Of a DNA stretch of 64,000 nucleotides, positions 23,590-36,302 are shown in pieces. The stretch spans positions 3,120,501 through 3,184,500 of the forward strand of contig NC_133028.1 of the NCBI RefSeq assembly GCF_048771995.1. The letters run 5' to 3'. A program made the translations under genes and the position numbers. The notes beneath the pieces were generated by a model, which worked only from the letters and a program-made list of their open reading frames with translations, did no database searches and was not told where the DNA came from. Source of the DNA: Taeniopygia guttata. Its lineage: Eukaryota > Chordata > Aves > Passeriformes > Estrildidae. The stretch's first letter is position 1. Each line of letters begins with the position of its first letter.

Positions 23590-25379
23590 AAACTATTAAA
23601 CCTCAAATTTTTTTCTGGCTGGCTCTCTTTTACTCTAGTTTTCCTTGAACTATTTACCAGGCCTTCATGGACTGTCAAGATCTGGAGAGCACAGTTTTGG
23701 AATTACTCTTCCAGACTACTCCTTGCATTTATTGACAGTGGTACTTTGTGGTGAGCCCTCCAGCTGCCTTCTGCTGTTCAACTCCTTTTTAACACCTTCC
23801 TTACACTTCCTTTAGCAAGGAACTGTGGTTCTTTGGTGGCTTCTGCAAATACAAGTCTGGCTTCCGCTCACCTCCAGGATAAAATATCTCTTTTCTATAA
23901 AGCTGCCTCCTCCACTCTGCTCAGAAACATTGGGAATGTGTATTTTTTCCCAAATTAAAAGGTAAGCTTGGGAAATCCTGTGGAAAAGGAATGGAGGGGA
24001 GTGATTCTCAAGCAAGCCATCCAAGTCTTGGAAAAACCACTGTGTTTGCTGGGTTGGGCCCAAGACTACTCTTTGTTTTTCCAACTCAGAAGTTCTTTTC
24101 TCTGCACTTGGTTTTCTAAGAATGTGAACTCACCCGCCCCGTCCTGTTTACAAGCTCGTAAATATGTAGATCAGATTTGGCTGCAGGGTAGGCCTTGGAA
24201 GGGCTGAATCCTGCTGGGAACACATGGCATTTTATGTACAGCAAGGCCAGATCTGCACTGCACAGAGGAAAAAGGCAATTTTTCATTGGGACCAACCCAG
24301 CTCAGGGAAAAAAAAAAATGTACCCAGCGCAAAACGCGCAAATCCCGACTTCAATTTGAAACTCGGGGTGAGCAGAACTCACTGGGGTGGATGAGTGTGG
24401 CCAGCACCCCAACACAGGTGACACCACTGGTCTGGAAGGACCCTGGAGTGAGCCACGGTGGTGGCTGATGGCTGGGAATGCTGGGGAGAACGTTGGGATG
24501 TCAGCGTTGGGAAAACACGATATCGAGAGGAAGTGTGGGAGCTTCCTCGGCACATTTCCACTGTGCCAGCCCCGAGGGCTTTGCTGTTTGTATCAGAACT
24601 GGGCAGACAGGACGTCACTGGCCGTGGAGCCTGGCACTGCAGCCCATGTCTCCTCCCAACACCGCCAGCTCTGATGGGTGCTGGACAGCATCCTCCAGAG
24701 AGCCGCACCGTGGCGTCACGGAGGAAAGGGTGGGGGGAAAAAAAGGATGGGGGAGGTGGATATTTTCAGCTCTGACGAAAAATTGTGGCTGGTTTCGCAG
24801 GCTCAGGAGGGGTTATTCAAGACCAGCCAGCCAACTTCTTATTTCTTTTCAGGCTTGGAGGGGAAAATCCTCCAACGCCTGCCCTGTTTCCGCACTCGGC
24901 TCCAAGGCACAGCCCTTTGGCTTTAGCTTGCATGGAAAAATCCATGGTTTCTCATCGTTCACTTTCTCTTTCTTGATGTTTTTTCCTGTGATAAGAAGGG
25001 AAACTAAAACCCCAAACCATATTTCCGTCTTCTGCCCCTAACCTGGAAATATCAGGGGAGATAGAAAAGAGTTGTTCTGTCTCTCTCCAGCGCTGAAAGA
25101 CATTTGTCAGCTGATATGAAGCTCTAATCACACTGCACTTCAAAAAGAGACATTTTTCCCCCTCTCTCAGAAAACAATGGGTCAGGGGAACTGAGCTCCA
25201 AAAATATATCAGGAGTGGTGAGATAACAACATCCTCATCACTCCCAACAGTTCCTGAAGCCTTTAACTTGAAGGGATAAATTCTCCTGTTAAATGCTGCA
25301 CTGATTGCCTGTGGAGGACCCCTCTGACTTGGTCCTTTCCCTCATCTCCACAGGGAAGGTCACACCTGTCTGGTGTGAC
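23590..25379. other. Intronic DNA, no gene
   Basis: 24360-24780 is richer in CpG than its surroundings, with overlapping frames on both strands but no recognised product. Nothing else is seen. Confidence 0.4.
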
Positions 25380-25462
25380 CACAGAATCGTGGAATGGTTT
25401 GGGTTTGGAGGGACCTTAAAGATCATCTCATTCCAACCCCCTGCCATGGGCAGGGATGCCAC
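25380..25462 (-). mobile_element. CR1 LINE terminal fragment
   Basis: A short antisense CR1 end (AATGGTTTGGGTTTGGAGGG, then CCCTGCCATGGGCAGGGATG). Confidence 0.86.
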
Positions 25463-27099
25463 CACTAGAGCAGATTGCTCTTTGGTTATTCAGCAGTGAT
25501 GCACTTAAGCCATGTATTTTGACACAAGAGGCAAAAAATTGTCTGCCTGGTTGTCTTTTCCATAGAGCTGAGCCTGGGACAAGCACAGAGATGATGCTGG
25601 GAAGGACCAAGAAATGTGGGAGCAGACGAATCATCCCATCACAGTGGTTTTGTACAAGCTTTACAGCCACAGGGAGTTTTAAGGAGGTATTTCAGGAGAG
25701 GGAATGCAAAAATCAGGCTGCATTTGCCTGGTTTAAATGCCTGCACAGGGCAATGGGATCTCTGCTGAGGAGAGAAGAGTGTCTCAAAGTGTCTCATTAT
25801 GATAATGAGGCGCTCTCTCCACTGACATGCTCCCTGCTCCATCTCAGCCTTATCCCTATTTATTTTTTAATTTCTGAATTTGAAAGGAAAGGATGAAGAT
25901 TCACATTCCATTTTCATGGCACTTTGGATACTGCCCATGAGATTCTGTCTGCCTCTCTTTCACCTTTTCCTTGGATAAACAATTCTCTTTGCTCCCATGC
26001 TCCTCACTCACTGCTCAGAAATATCAGACATGGCACATGGGGTACTCTCCGTGCTTTGATATGGCCTTGATTCCTAATTAGCTCCTGGATATTCAAATTT
26101 TGCATGTTTACTTCTCATTCCAGGCAAGAGACTCTAGGTAGTCTTCCAAACTCTCCTTGGAGAAAGTGCTGCTTTTGTGGACAGCCCTTATAAAGAAAGG
26201 AATCATCCCAGGAAATTATCATCCTCTCTTTTTTCCATCATCATCAACTAGTTCCTGACTTGCCACCTCCCCCTTTGGTCACTTTGATGTGTTCTGATTT
26301 CAAGGGAACAAAAAACCCATGCCATGTATGACTGGCTCTGCTTGTGCACTTCCCCCAGCAGTGCTGTCTAAAATCTGGGGGGATCCTGGGGGGTACTGGG
26401 GGGAACTGGGGGGTCCCCAGGGTGTCTTGGTCATAAGATCTCTGTTCAGTCCCCTCTTTGTGTGATGTATTTAAGGCTGGGTAAGGACACTCTACTCTTG
26501 CTGTGAGGCAGGACTGGGCTTGCCTTCAATGCAGATCCCCTACAAATTTCCTCCAGATACCCAAAACACTGAAAAGAGCAAATTCCCTGGTAACTGAAGC
26601 CATTTGGCTCAGACAACACTGCTGACCTGCTTCTTCAATATTATCAACTTGTTCATAATTAAATATCCTGTACTACTGTGTGAAGCTGAGCCGTGTGATG
26701 ATCCCTAGCACAAAGGTTGTGGCACAGATTTTAGAGGTTGTTACACACTGAACTCTCATTAAACCCATGGGCATTAATCATGAAAATATCTTCTGAACAT
26801 GAGAATTCCCAGGATGAACTCCATACATTAGCAATAATGTCAGTTCTGGATCAGTATTTGAGCTCAACTTGAACTGCAGCATGTTACAAATATTTTGGTT
26901 AAATGATTCATTGGAGGAATGTTTTTTTCCTTCCAGGAACAAGTTGATGACTTGCTCTTACACTCACCTCCCTCACAGAATGGCTGTAAGGGCTGTTGGC
27001 AAAAACACAGGTGTGATTCACCTAGGAGCAACATGTCACAGAGAATTTATAATAATAACTCATGCTCAGATCAGAAAATGCCAAGAATGAGAGCAGGTG
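25463..27099. other. Intronic DNA, no gene
   Basis: It holds the G6 cluster at 26377. Otherwise AT-rich non-repetitive DNA. Confidence 0.45.
26377..26413 (+). repeat. Four G6 runs: predicted G-quadruplex
   Basis: Four perfect runs of six G (26377-26382, 26388-26393, 26398-26403, 26408-26413) are separated by loops of 5, 4 and 4 bases. They form a 10-bp tandem repeat. The G-rich strand is the template strand of ADRA1D. Confidence 0.85.
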
Positions 27100-27490
27100 A
27101 GCCAGACCAAGAAAGACTGAAAAATTTAGGTTACTCATATGGAAAATCATGTCCCTTTTCTGTGCCCACAGAGCAGAAAAGGAGCCAAGGAGACAGAAGA
27201 TGCTCAGAGGAAAAGCAACACAAAGGTCTGGAAAACTCAACTTAGACTATAAGATTAAAGGGTTTGGATGTATTTGTATTACCCAGGAGAAACTGATTTG
27301 CTCACACTTCATGGTGAAATACAGGAGAAGCTGTTCCTGACAGCAAATGTGTCTTTAATCTGGCCAAGAATGGTAGAAAAATTTAAAGGCTTGAAGTTCT
27401 AGCTAGATAAATTTACTCTGGGAAGAAAGCAGCCATTTGTAATAGCAAGGATATAAAACAATTGGGAAAAACATAATTGGAGGCAAGAAT
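27100..27490 (+). mobile_element. Ancient CR1-like LINE remnant
   Basis: A heavily diverged sense remnant. CCAAGAAAGACTGAAAAATT, AGGCTTGAAGTTCTAGCTAG and ATAAATTTACTCTGGGAAG follow the order of old CR1/L3-type 3' regions. It has no match to the young CR1 3' block. Confidence 0.45.
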
Positions 27491-28192
27491 TCTCCATTAT
27501 TTGCAGTCCTGAGTTAATGCTGAGTGTCTCTTCAGGGAGGAAACTTGTCTTTGAGTTATGGAGGAGTTGTAAAAATTACTGGATGAGGTGCTTAGGGCAG
27601 CAGGTGTCTGTGAGTCACTGCAGACAGTCAGAGCTGTCCTTCCAAACCTTGGAACTCCATCCCAAAACGTGGTGGGTCTTGAATATAAAAGAGTTGTAAA
27701 AATTATCCTGACACAGAGAACTTCAGACATGATAAGGGCAAGAACTATTTAAGAAACTGCTTGTCTGCTCCAGAAATGTCTTTAATTAGGAATAGCAGTG
27801 ACCTTTGTTCCCTGCTGTAAGATCTTTCCTGGTGTTCCACACGTGTGCTGTGATGTCTGCATTTCTGTGAGTCAAGCATCCGTGTCAGGGGGTTTAATTT
27901 GAGCATAATGAAGGTTTTGCTTGTTGGGTGATCATGTCAGCATTTAATTAATGATACTGAACTGCACTGTTGGTATTTGAGAGGAGTGCTCTCACATCCA
28001 GTCTTAATATCCTTTGGTGTGCCAATAATTACCCAGAGCAAGCAAAGCTGGGAAGAAACAAGCACTGCAGAGGCCCTTCTTGGCTTTTCCTCACAAAGAA
28101 AGCTGCTGCCACTCGCTGACACAGGTGTCAAGGTCTGCAAGGACCTTGTGAATGCCACTGTGAGCAGTTATTCAGGTCCCAGCAACATTAAA

Positions 28193-28196
<4 letters not shown>

Positions 28197-28233
<37 letters not shown>
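28197..28233 (+). repeat. Poly-T, 37 bases
   Basis: The longest homopolymer in the window. In transcript sense of ADRA1D it is an intronic poly-A. No retrocopy body was recognised beside it. Confidence 0.95.
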
Positions 28234-28234
<1 letters not shown>

Positions 28235-28271
28235 TTCTGCTGAGGATGAGGAAATCAATGTGTGACATTTA

Positions 28272-28504
28272 GAGTACTGGATATTTGGAAGAAATTTCTT
28301 TCTTTGTTGGTGATGAGGGCCTGGCACAGGTTGCCCAGAGAAGCTGTGGCTGCCTCTGGATCCCTGGAGCTGCCCAAGGCCAGGTTGGATGGGGCTTGGA
28401 GCACCCTGGGACAGTGGAAGGTGTTCCTGCCCATGGCAGAGGGTGGGACTGGATGATGTTTGAGGTCCTTTCCAACCCAAACCATTCTGTGGTGATTCTG
28501 TGAG
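28272..28504 (+). mobile_element. CR1 LINE 3' fragment
   Basis: A sense CR1 (GCCCAGAGAAGCTGTGGCTG, GCCAGGTTGGATGGGGCTTG, CCAACCCAAACCATTCTGTG). It is preceded by a 37-base poly-T. Confidence 0.9.
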
Positions 28505-29666
28505 ATGCTAAAACTGTCCTGCAGCTCTGGGGACAGCTCTGGGGAGCAGCCTGGGCTGTCCCCATGGTGTTGGATGTCTGACTGCTTGTAGCTGTGGGAC
28601 ACACAGCTCACCTGGGAGTGGTTCTAAGGACCCTCCAAGGAGATGGAAAAAGCAGGTGTATTAATGAAAAACATATTGAAAAAGAGCTTTTCTGTCAACA
28701 TGCCTTTCTCCTGATGTGTGAGCTTTCCCCTCTCAATCCAGCAGAATATGGATAACCAAGATCAAGAGAAGTAAAAACCCTCAAACAAGCAGAAGACTTA
28801 TTATAAATAAACACCTCCCTTCTTCTTCTCACACCTAATGCTTTCTCTGGGGACACTCTTTGAATATCCCCATCAGAATATTCTCTGCTCCCTGTCAGGC
28901 CAAGGAAACATCACCTGCCAGTGACTCTCCCCTGTGCTTTCCTCCCTGTGGTGACATCTCACTCTCAGGGACAGATGCCAAAGGGCACGAGCTCATCCCT
29001 GGCCATGCCCCAAAGAGGAAAACCAACCCCAGGGCAGCCCTGCCTGCAAGCAGCTGGCAAATTCTGCCAGTGGCATTGAGCCCTGCAAGTTCCAGCACTG
29101 GGGGCTGGGAGCTTTTCCTTCCCAGTGCTGCCATCAGCAGCACTGCTTCTCCTGCTGGTGGGCAGGGGATCACCTTGTTTTTCCATTCCCTCCACAGGAT
29201 TCCTCTCCCTGAGGTGTTCCCCACTATGACTTGGGTGGGGTGAACATCCCCTGGGCCTCTCCCTGGAAGGTGTAAAGGAAATCCTTGAGGGATGGTTCTT
29301 TCAAAACTTGGCTGCTCTCCTTGGTCAGACTGGAGAGCTGGAGCTGCTCCACTTTCCAAAATAAAATTAATATTCAGAAAGAATTAAAATACAAATGTAT
29401 CTCTGACGAATAGGCCAGGATGCCAATGATGAGATATAGAAGAGATGGGCTAAAAGCCTGAATGTGAAGGTGGAAAAGCAGTGCCTGGGAAGCAGGTCAG
29501 CACAAGGCTAGGAGAGAAAGAGATGGCTCTTTTTCAGGAAATATCTTCACAAGCACTGCAGGCCAACAAACACACACATTCCTCAGTGCCAGAACTCCAG
29601 CTGGAGCTGCAGTGCCAGACTCATCCTGGATGGCTGGAAAGGGGATACACAAGAAATCACACAGAC
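28505..29666. other. Intronic DNA, no gene
   Basis: A GC-richer patch at 28860-29240 gives frames on both strands; none resembles a known protein. Confidence 0.45.
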
Positions 29667-30285
29667 TGTTGGAACCCTGGATGCTGAGAATTTCAGACTT
29701 TCTGTGCTGACAGGCACTGACCCCCAGGAGAACACTGCATTGACCTCAGGCTGTGGAGAAGTTTCCAAAATGGAATGATAGAACTGGGATTGTGGGTGTG
29801 GAGTTTGAATATAAGTGTGTAACAGGGTGGAAAACCTAGAATTTAAGGTTTTAGAATATAGTAATAGATATAAAGCAAGATGGAGGTTTTAGGACAGAGG
29901 CTGGTGCTTCACCTTCTTCTCCATAGGTTTGGGTGGTTTTGTGTAATTGGATAAAAAAGTCCTCATTGTGGGCACGGGTGGTTGGGTTAAAAGTAAAAAT
30001 AATTTAGGTGTCATTTCTTAATTGGACAGTTTATCCTTAAAAGGCCTTGTAGAGGAAGAGATAGGGCTCCATTTTTAGTTTGTTAGAGTGAAGGGCTGTA
30101 GAACTCATGGTTTGTGAGGCTGTGACAGAGATAAGAGCTAATCAACCACAGATTGCTGAGCTGAGGAGCCAGCTGCAGCTCTGAGGGGCTCTACAAAGCC
30201 TGGCCTGGCCATGTGTCCCTGCTCTCTCCAAGCCACCATGCTGGGGATGCTCTTAATAAATGCAGTTTATTTCTTTTATCAGTGC
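29667..30285 (+). mobile_element. LTR-like dispersed repeat, copy A
   Basis: It starts TGTTGGAACCCTGG and is collinear with copy B (53590) for about 480 bp, including GGCACTGACCCCCAGGAGAA, TAGAATATAGTAATAGATAT and AAGTAAAAATAATTTAGGTG. Past the GATAAGAGCTAA block it departs from B and C and runs through a GCTCTTAATAAATGCAG poly(A)-like signal. The TG start and late AATAAA suggest a solo LTR fossil. A and B are much closer to each other than to C, so they are younger. Confidence 0.6.
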
Positions 30286-31991
30286 ACCTGGATGTTGGGC
30301 TAAGCCTGATGGCACACAGAGCCACCTTCTGCCATCTGCCTCCAGAGGAGAGCACACAAATGCCCTGACCCAGCTCTTCCACTTGCACATGCCAATGGAT
30401 GCCACTCCCAATTATTTATCAGGCCACACAGCATCAGGGGGATGCTGTGGTCTGAATTCCAGAGTGCAGGACCCAAGGCAGCGAGGACCAGGGCAGGAAT
30501 TACTGCTTGCAGGCGTACATCTCTTCTGCTGTATAAAAACCCCATTGCTTTTCCCATGGAACCAAGCTCTTAAAACCTGGATGTGCCTCTGTGTGTGTTG
30601 GGGAGAAGAAAAAGATGTCTGGGCTCCTTATCCTGGATATGGGCCCCAAATCAGAGAGCATTTGAGGCTTGGCACCTCTGCCTTTAACCTTATATATCTG
30701 GAGGTGATGCTTTCCCTTGCACCCGAGTGTTTTTGGATCCTCCTGTTACACGTGGAAGGCCCAAATCCCTTCACTCCACAGATGAATTTTCCATGAATGT
30801 GGGGCTTATTTTGTTCCAAACTGCACACAGCCATGTGGCTGCCCAGTGATGAATTTCTAGGGATGAGTGTTTCCAGGTGGATTTCTTTTTTTCTACTGTC
30901 CTCCCAGCTCAAAGGCTCAGATTAGCTGAGCTGCACTTGCTCTTGTGTCTGATAACATCTCTAATACCTCTTAAAAGTGGCTACAAAATATCAGTACCCT
31001 GCCTAATTCCATTAAGCCCATGTCCGAGGAGAAAAGGAGGAGCCCCTTGTCAGGCATGAAATTGAGCCTGAAGTCATCCTGGATCCAAATAAAATCTCTT
31101 CTGGAGAGCAAAGCTGCAAGCTGTTGAACAGATGTGGCCTTATCCATGCACAGGGGAGAACATGGACAGATGAAAGGCTGACATGTCAGTCCTGACCTGG
31201 TGAAGAAATGGGAATGTCAGCTCAGAGTCCTTCCTTGATAACAGCACGTCCATTTAAAACAGGGATAAGCTCCAGGGATGCCAGCTGCGTGCTCAGAGAG
31301 TTGGAAGGGTGAGGATGCTGGAAGGATGAAAGGTGTGTGTTGTGTATATGGGAATCTGGGATAAAAAAAGTAATTTATGAGACTGGGGCAATGGGGCTGT
31401 CAGGAAAGAGGAGGCAGCAAAGGCTGAAGTATTAATCAGGAATTGGATTTTGGCTGAATTTATGTTACACACTCTATACTTGCACTGCTGTAGGATGGAA
31501 AAGCTTTTCCCATGGTGAGAACCCATTCAGAACTGACTTATAATGATGCAGATTCTTGCTGGATTACACAAAGCAGCAAAAGCAGATTTGCACACTGCAA
31601 TCAGCTTTCTAACATCAGGACAGCCAGAAATCCCCATGTAACAGAAATACTCCACCATATGCTCATTTTATAGATCTATTTCCTCTGACCTGTGGTCAAG
31701 GGAGAGACAAGATCATCTTTTAAGACAGTTCCCATCCCTAGTCATCTACAATTCCACAAAGCCAGCGGCCCAAATCCCTGTGATTTTAATGTGACAAGAT
31801 GGAATTGTTAAGACTTGGTTCTTTTGCAGAATGTGTCAACCCATGCTCAGGAACAGAGCAACCTGGACATCCAGATGCGTAGTTTGGGGGGAATGTCAGT
31901 GTTTGATATTTGTCTCCTTTCAAAAAAAACCCTCAAAAAACAACCCAGCGACAATAAAAAAAAAATCAATGAAAATTTCTGAGGAACTATG

Positions 31992-32022
<31 letters not shown>

Positions 32023-33354
32023 TTCATAGAACCTGCAGTGCACACTGTTATCTAAAAGGGATTCCTGGGAACCTGACAGCTACCAGCTGACATGGAAACA
32101 CTTGTAAATCCATGGAGAAAACCACCACTAGATGGATCTGCACTGTGGGACAGCCTGCTGTCTCCTCTTTCCCAAGCTTCCACAGCCACAGAGTGCAGAA
32201 ATGCAAAGTCCTTGGCAAAGCACATCCCCTGGGCTTTCCCTGGACTGAGCCACACAGGAGTTCAGGCAATGGAAATCCTGCAGTCCTTGGAATTTGTGAA
32301 TCTGGCTATCTGGAGTGTCCTAAAGTCCTCCAAATTAACATACTTGCAGCAGGAAGCCTTGAAGCAGGAGAAAATCCTTTCTGGAGCCAGGATGCTCAGG
32401 GCTTCCAGGTTACTGGCGTTGGATCCAGGAGTCAATCCCGGGTTAGCCCGGAGCTGCCAAGGTTTCACTCTGATGGCTGCATGGTAAGAAAGCCATGGAA
32501 ACTTGGCATGGAAGGGCTGCCCTGGAGCTACGAGGAGTGATTGAAGTGGAGGCTGATCAACCTGGGATGTTTCCGCTTGGTTTTCCAACTGGCACTTCCC
32601 ATCGGAATCCTCCTCCGCTGGCCAGCATCCAGACCAGCTACGTGGGAATCTCGTAAATTCTGCATAAATGTTCTGCTCACTTTGGGCCATTGCACTCAGG
32701 AGAGTGGCAAGTGCTTTGCAGATGTACAGGAGGATGAGTCCATGCCCCAAATATTACATCAAGAAGATCAAAAGTGATTGGTTTGCATTTATTGCACTGG
32801 ACCTTCTGGAATAACTCATCAATGAAGGAGAAAGGGAGAGGTTGCACAGATGGATCTGCTCTCCATTCCCACTTTAACCTCTGCTTAATTTCCACTTTAA
32901 CATCTGCTTAATGGTATTTTCTTTTTTTTTTTCTTCTTTACATATATAACACATCACTTCCCAGCAATTTAATGCAAGAGATGCAATCAATCACCTGCAG
33001 GCAGCTAAACCACCAATTTTGGAGCTGGATTAGCCATTTTCAGGGTTTGAAAATGCAAATAGAGCCAGGTTTGTGCTTTGCAGCAGCGTGGATGCCACCA
33101 GACATTTCAGCCCTGCACTCCTGGCTGCTGGAAAAGCCAACACTTCCCTCCCCAGCCAGGCTGCATGGGGCACCAAGCTGGCCACCGATTTGGAAGAACA
33201 GGAATGCTGCAAGCAATGGCAAATTGAGTCTCTTATTTTTTTGGTCTCTAATGAGAACAGAGGACAAAATATTTCCACTCAGACAATTTCACCTTCTGTT
33301 GGAAGAAAGTTCTTTCAGTTATTGGAGATGGTCAAATAATGCCTGGGAAAATGG
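30286..33354. other. Intronic DNA, no gene
   Basis: No transposable element is recognised over 3 kb apart from the bracketed poly-A near 32000. Confidence 0.45.
31987..32029 (+). repeat. Poly-A (27 bases) flanked by inverted arms
   Basis: CTATGAATT (31987-31995) and AATTCATAG (32021-32029) are exact inverted repeats bracketing the A run. Confidence 0.85.
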
Positions 33355-33675
33355 ATGCTTCCAGGGCTGGGGAAACCACAGCTTCTCTGGGCCTCTGTGC
33401 CAGGGCCTCACTTCCCTCACTGTAAAAAATTTTGCCTTTAAATCCAATTTTAGCCTACTCTTTTTTAGTTTAAAACTGTTGCCCCTTGTCCTGTCATTAC
33501 AGGCCCTGGTAAAGAGCCTTTCTCCATATTTCTTAAAAGCCCCCTTTAGGCACTGGAAGAGGCTCTGAGGCCTTTCTGCAGCTTTCCCTTCTCCATGTGA
33601 GCACCCCCAGCTCTTCCAGCCTGGCTCCAGCCCTGGAGCATCTCCATGGCTGTTACAGTGAGCTCATGGGCACCC
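33355..33675 (-). mobile_element. CR1 LINE fragment
   Basis: An antisense CR1 (CCACAGCTTCTCTGGGCCTC, then AAAACTGTTGCCCCTTGTCC and the GCTTTCCCTTCTCC region). The terminal 3' block is missing. Confidence 0.85.
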
Positions 33676-35078
33676 TGTGCCCTCCCTTCCCAGGCTGTGG
33701 ACACTGGTTCCTCCAGCAGTACCCCAAGGGATGCTCTCCCTCCATCCCCCAGCCTGTACTGACACCCTGCCCTGCCCTGGCACCGAGCTACATAAACCAG
33801 ATGAAGGAGTTGGGTGACAAAAAATATTCCCCTGGGTGACAAATCAACCCAGAGTCCACTGAAGGACTCTGCCCTCAGGGAAGGAAGAAGGGTTGGACCA
33901 GCTGGGAGATTGCTCCCTGGAGGAGACCTTGTGGGGAAGGTGGTCTGTGCCCTCCTCACACATCCTCCTGGAACATCCATGGTCCTTTGTTGTTCTTTTG
34001 GACCTCCTGGTGGAAGAAAGAGGCCTGCTATCAATTAGGCCTGTGAGACAGCTGGTTATAATCTCCTCTTTGATGTCCTGGCACTGAGAAATCCCTGGAT
34101 GTTCCCACTGAGAGAGAGGAAACAACCCAAGTTACGGGCTGGCCCTGCAGCCTGGGAATCTCCCGGGTCATGAACCTGCCCTTGTTCCTGTTCTCCTGGG
34201 GTGCTGCTGTCCCAGCTCTGGCCAGCTTGAGGAGGTTTGGGTGATACCATCCATGCCCAGAGCACCAGAGAGGGATTTGGAGGTCACACTGGGAGGGATT
34301 TGTCCCTGTGCCTGATCCTGACTCAGTGCCATAAATTTATTGGTGGCCTCTCTCCTTCACATATTGGAGGAGGCAAAAACAAATTTTCATGTGCAGAAAA
34401 ATCATCGAATTATTTTTGCCAAAGCAGATGAGAGAGAAAGAAAGAATTTGGAAAACAAAGGCGAAGTTTCAATATCAAAACTTTTCTAAGCAAAACTTTT
34501 CTTTTTGAGGTTGGGAGGAACACACATATCAAAGTACTTGATATTAAAATTTTTTTACATTTAAGTTTACAAACCAAACCAACCTAATCAAAACTCAAGA
34601 GGAAATAAGACATTATGGGTAATTTAGAAAAAGAGAGTTTAATTTTCTTTTGGCCCAACTGTCCCCTCACTAGATTCTAAATCTGTTGATAAAGGACCAT
34701 TATGAGCCTTCTGGATCTCCCCTGGGTGCTTCCACATCCTCATTTTCCAAATTTTCATTGAAAACACTGACATTTCAATGCTTGATATTCTTCTGTGCAT
34801 CTGCTGTGGAGCACTCGTGGTAGCCCCACAACCTAATGGTACCCAGAGGTCAAAGTTTGCACAGTTAAACTCACAAAAACAAAGCAGTGAAGTCTTTGGA
34901 GCGAGGAATCATCATTTTACCATATGAATTCCAGCTCCACACTCACCTTCCTGTGCACAACTGCAGTCTAAATAGATTTTATTAGTAGGAATAGCAAATA
35001 ACAAATTGTTCCCAAATGATCACATTTTTGCATTCTTTGTTGTTTTGCTGTTTGTTTGGGTGGTTTTGTTGGTGGGTT

Positions 35079-35112
35079 TTTTTTGTTTTGTTTTGTTTTG
35101 GTTTGGTTTTTA
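35079..35112 (+). repeat. (TTTTG)n simple repeat
   Basis: Several TTTTG units after a T8 run, decaying to GGTTTGG; this is AAAAC-rich in ADRA1D transcript sense. Confidence 0.88.
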
Positions 35113-36262
35113 TTCCTGCTTGTTAATGGCAATAAACAGCTCAATTTGCTTTTCATTTGTAGGCCTTTTCTGAGTGGTTTTGTGGACATTCCCAAATTTA
35201 ATGGAAGCATCTGTTTAGTGGGATTGGTTTTACTCCATGCCAGTATTTGGGGGAATGGATGGCTTAGGACTGACATCAAACTTGGTGGTTTCTGCTGAAA
35301 CCTGCAGGGCCCAAACTCCAGTTTACCTGTCAAAACCTGCCATAGTGTTTCTGTTTCCTGCAGGGAATCAAATGGAGCAACAAACAATAGGGATAACCAA
35401 GGAGAGGATGAAAACAAGGGAAAACCTGTTAACGCTGAAACTTTTCTGAGTGACCAGCATAGCACCAGCAGAATTGGGACAAAAAAGACATTCAGAGCGG
35501 GGTGGAGAAAAACAACTCAAGGAGGAAGGATTTAAGGATTTCTTCCTTGAAAAGGAAGAAAATAATCTCTGGCTACAAGAATCTCTACAGGTACCAGGGT
35601 GACAACAGTGGTGACCCCAATGCAGACACATAAATTCAGTGTTTTGCTTTGCAGAGTCCTTAAAAGTGCTCACAGCATTGCCTGGGTGCCTGCCAGACCC
35701 TAAAGAAGGTTTCCTCACCTACAACTGGCTCAGTCCCTCTGTATCTTCACAAGTAAAGTGATTTCTCATGGTCTCTGACACCTTTTCCAAACGTGTGTGG
35801 TAGTGCTGCCTCCTTGATGATGCAGTTTGGAATAAAATAAAGTTTCCTTAGTCCCCTGTGAACCTGAAATGCAGTCACTCCTGGGCTGGAGAAGAGTGAG
35901 AGGAAGGGGTTTAAAGTGTCAAGAAATAAAAAGGGAGACAGAAAAATGGACTTTCCCAGACCATTTTGCTGAGGTGGTTGGCTTGTCCCCATGGTGACCA
36001 TCAGGCAGTGTTGGAGAGTGAGGATGACTCACATCTGGCAGGCAAGCAGCATTTCTGCATCCCCATTTCAGCACTGCCAGATGGGGACCTCAGGGCTTCA
36101 AGGTGTGACTCCTCCAGTGACCTGGGGAGATGTTTCCAGCTGAGCTTGCAAGAAGGATCCTATGGAAAATCCCTTATGGAGCAAAACAGCAGTGAAAAAA
36201 TGGGCTTATGAAATTAACTCTGTGGTACAACCCCGAGCATGAGCTTGAACATGGCAGGGAGC

Positions 36263-36302
36263 ATTTATTTTTTATTTATTTATTTATATCCATTTATTTT
36301 TC
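36263..36302 (+). repeat. (ATTT)n simple repeat
   Basis: An imperfect ATTT run (ATTTATTTATTTATTTA type) in intronic DNA. Confidence 0.85.

Noticed and set aside
28197-28233. Poly-T as the tail of a processed pseudogene
   Set aside because: No gene-derived sequence was recognised on the side expected for a minus-strand retrocopy; the other side is CR1.
32092-32750. Overlapping 130-160-codon frames on both strands
   Set aside because: Mutually overlapping frames without homology, as expected in CpG-poor intronic DNA.
33546-34034. 162-codon minus-strand frame
   Set aside because: It partly overlaps a CR1 fragment and shows no domain.
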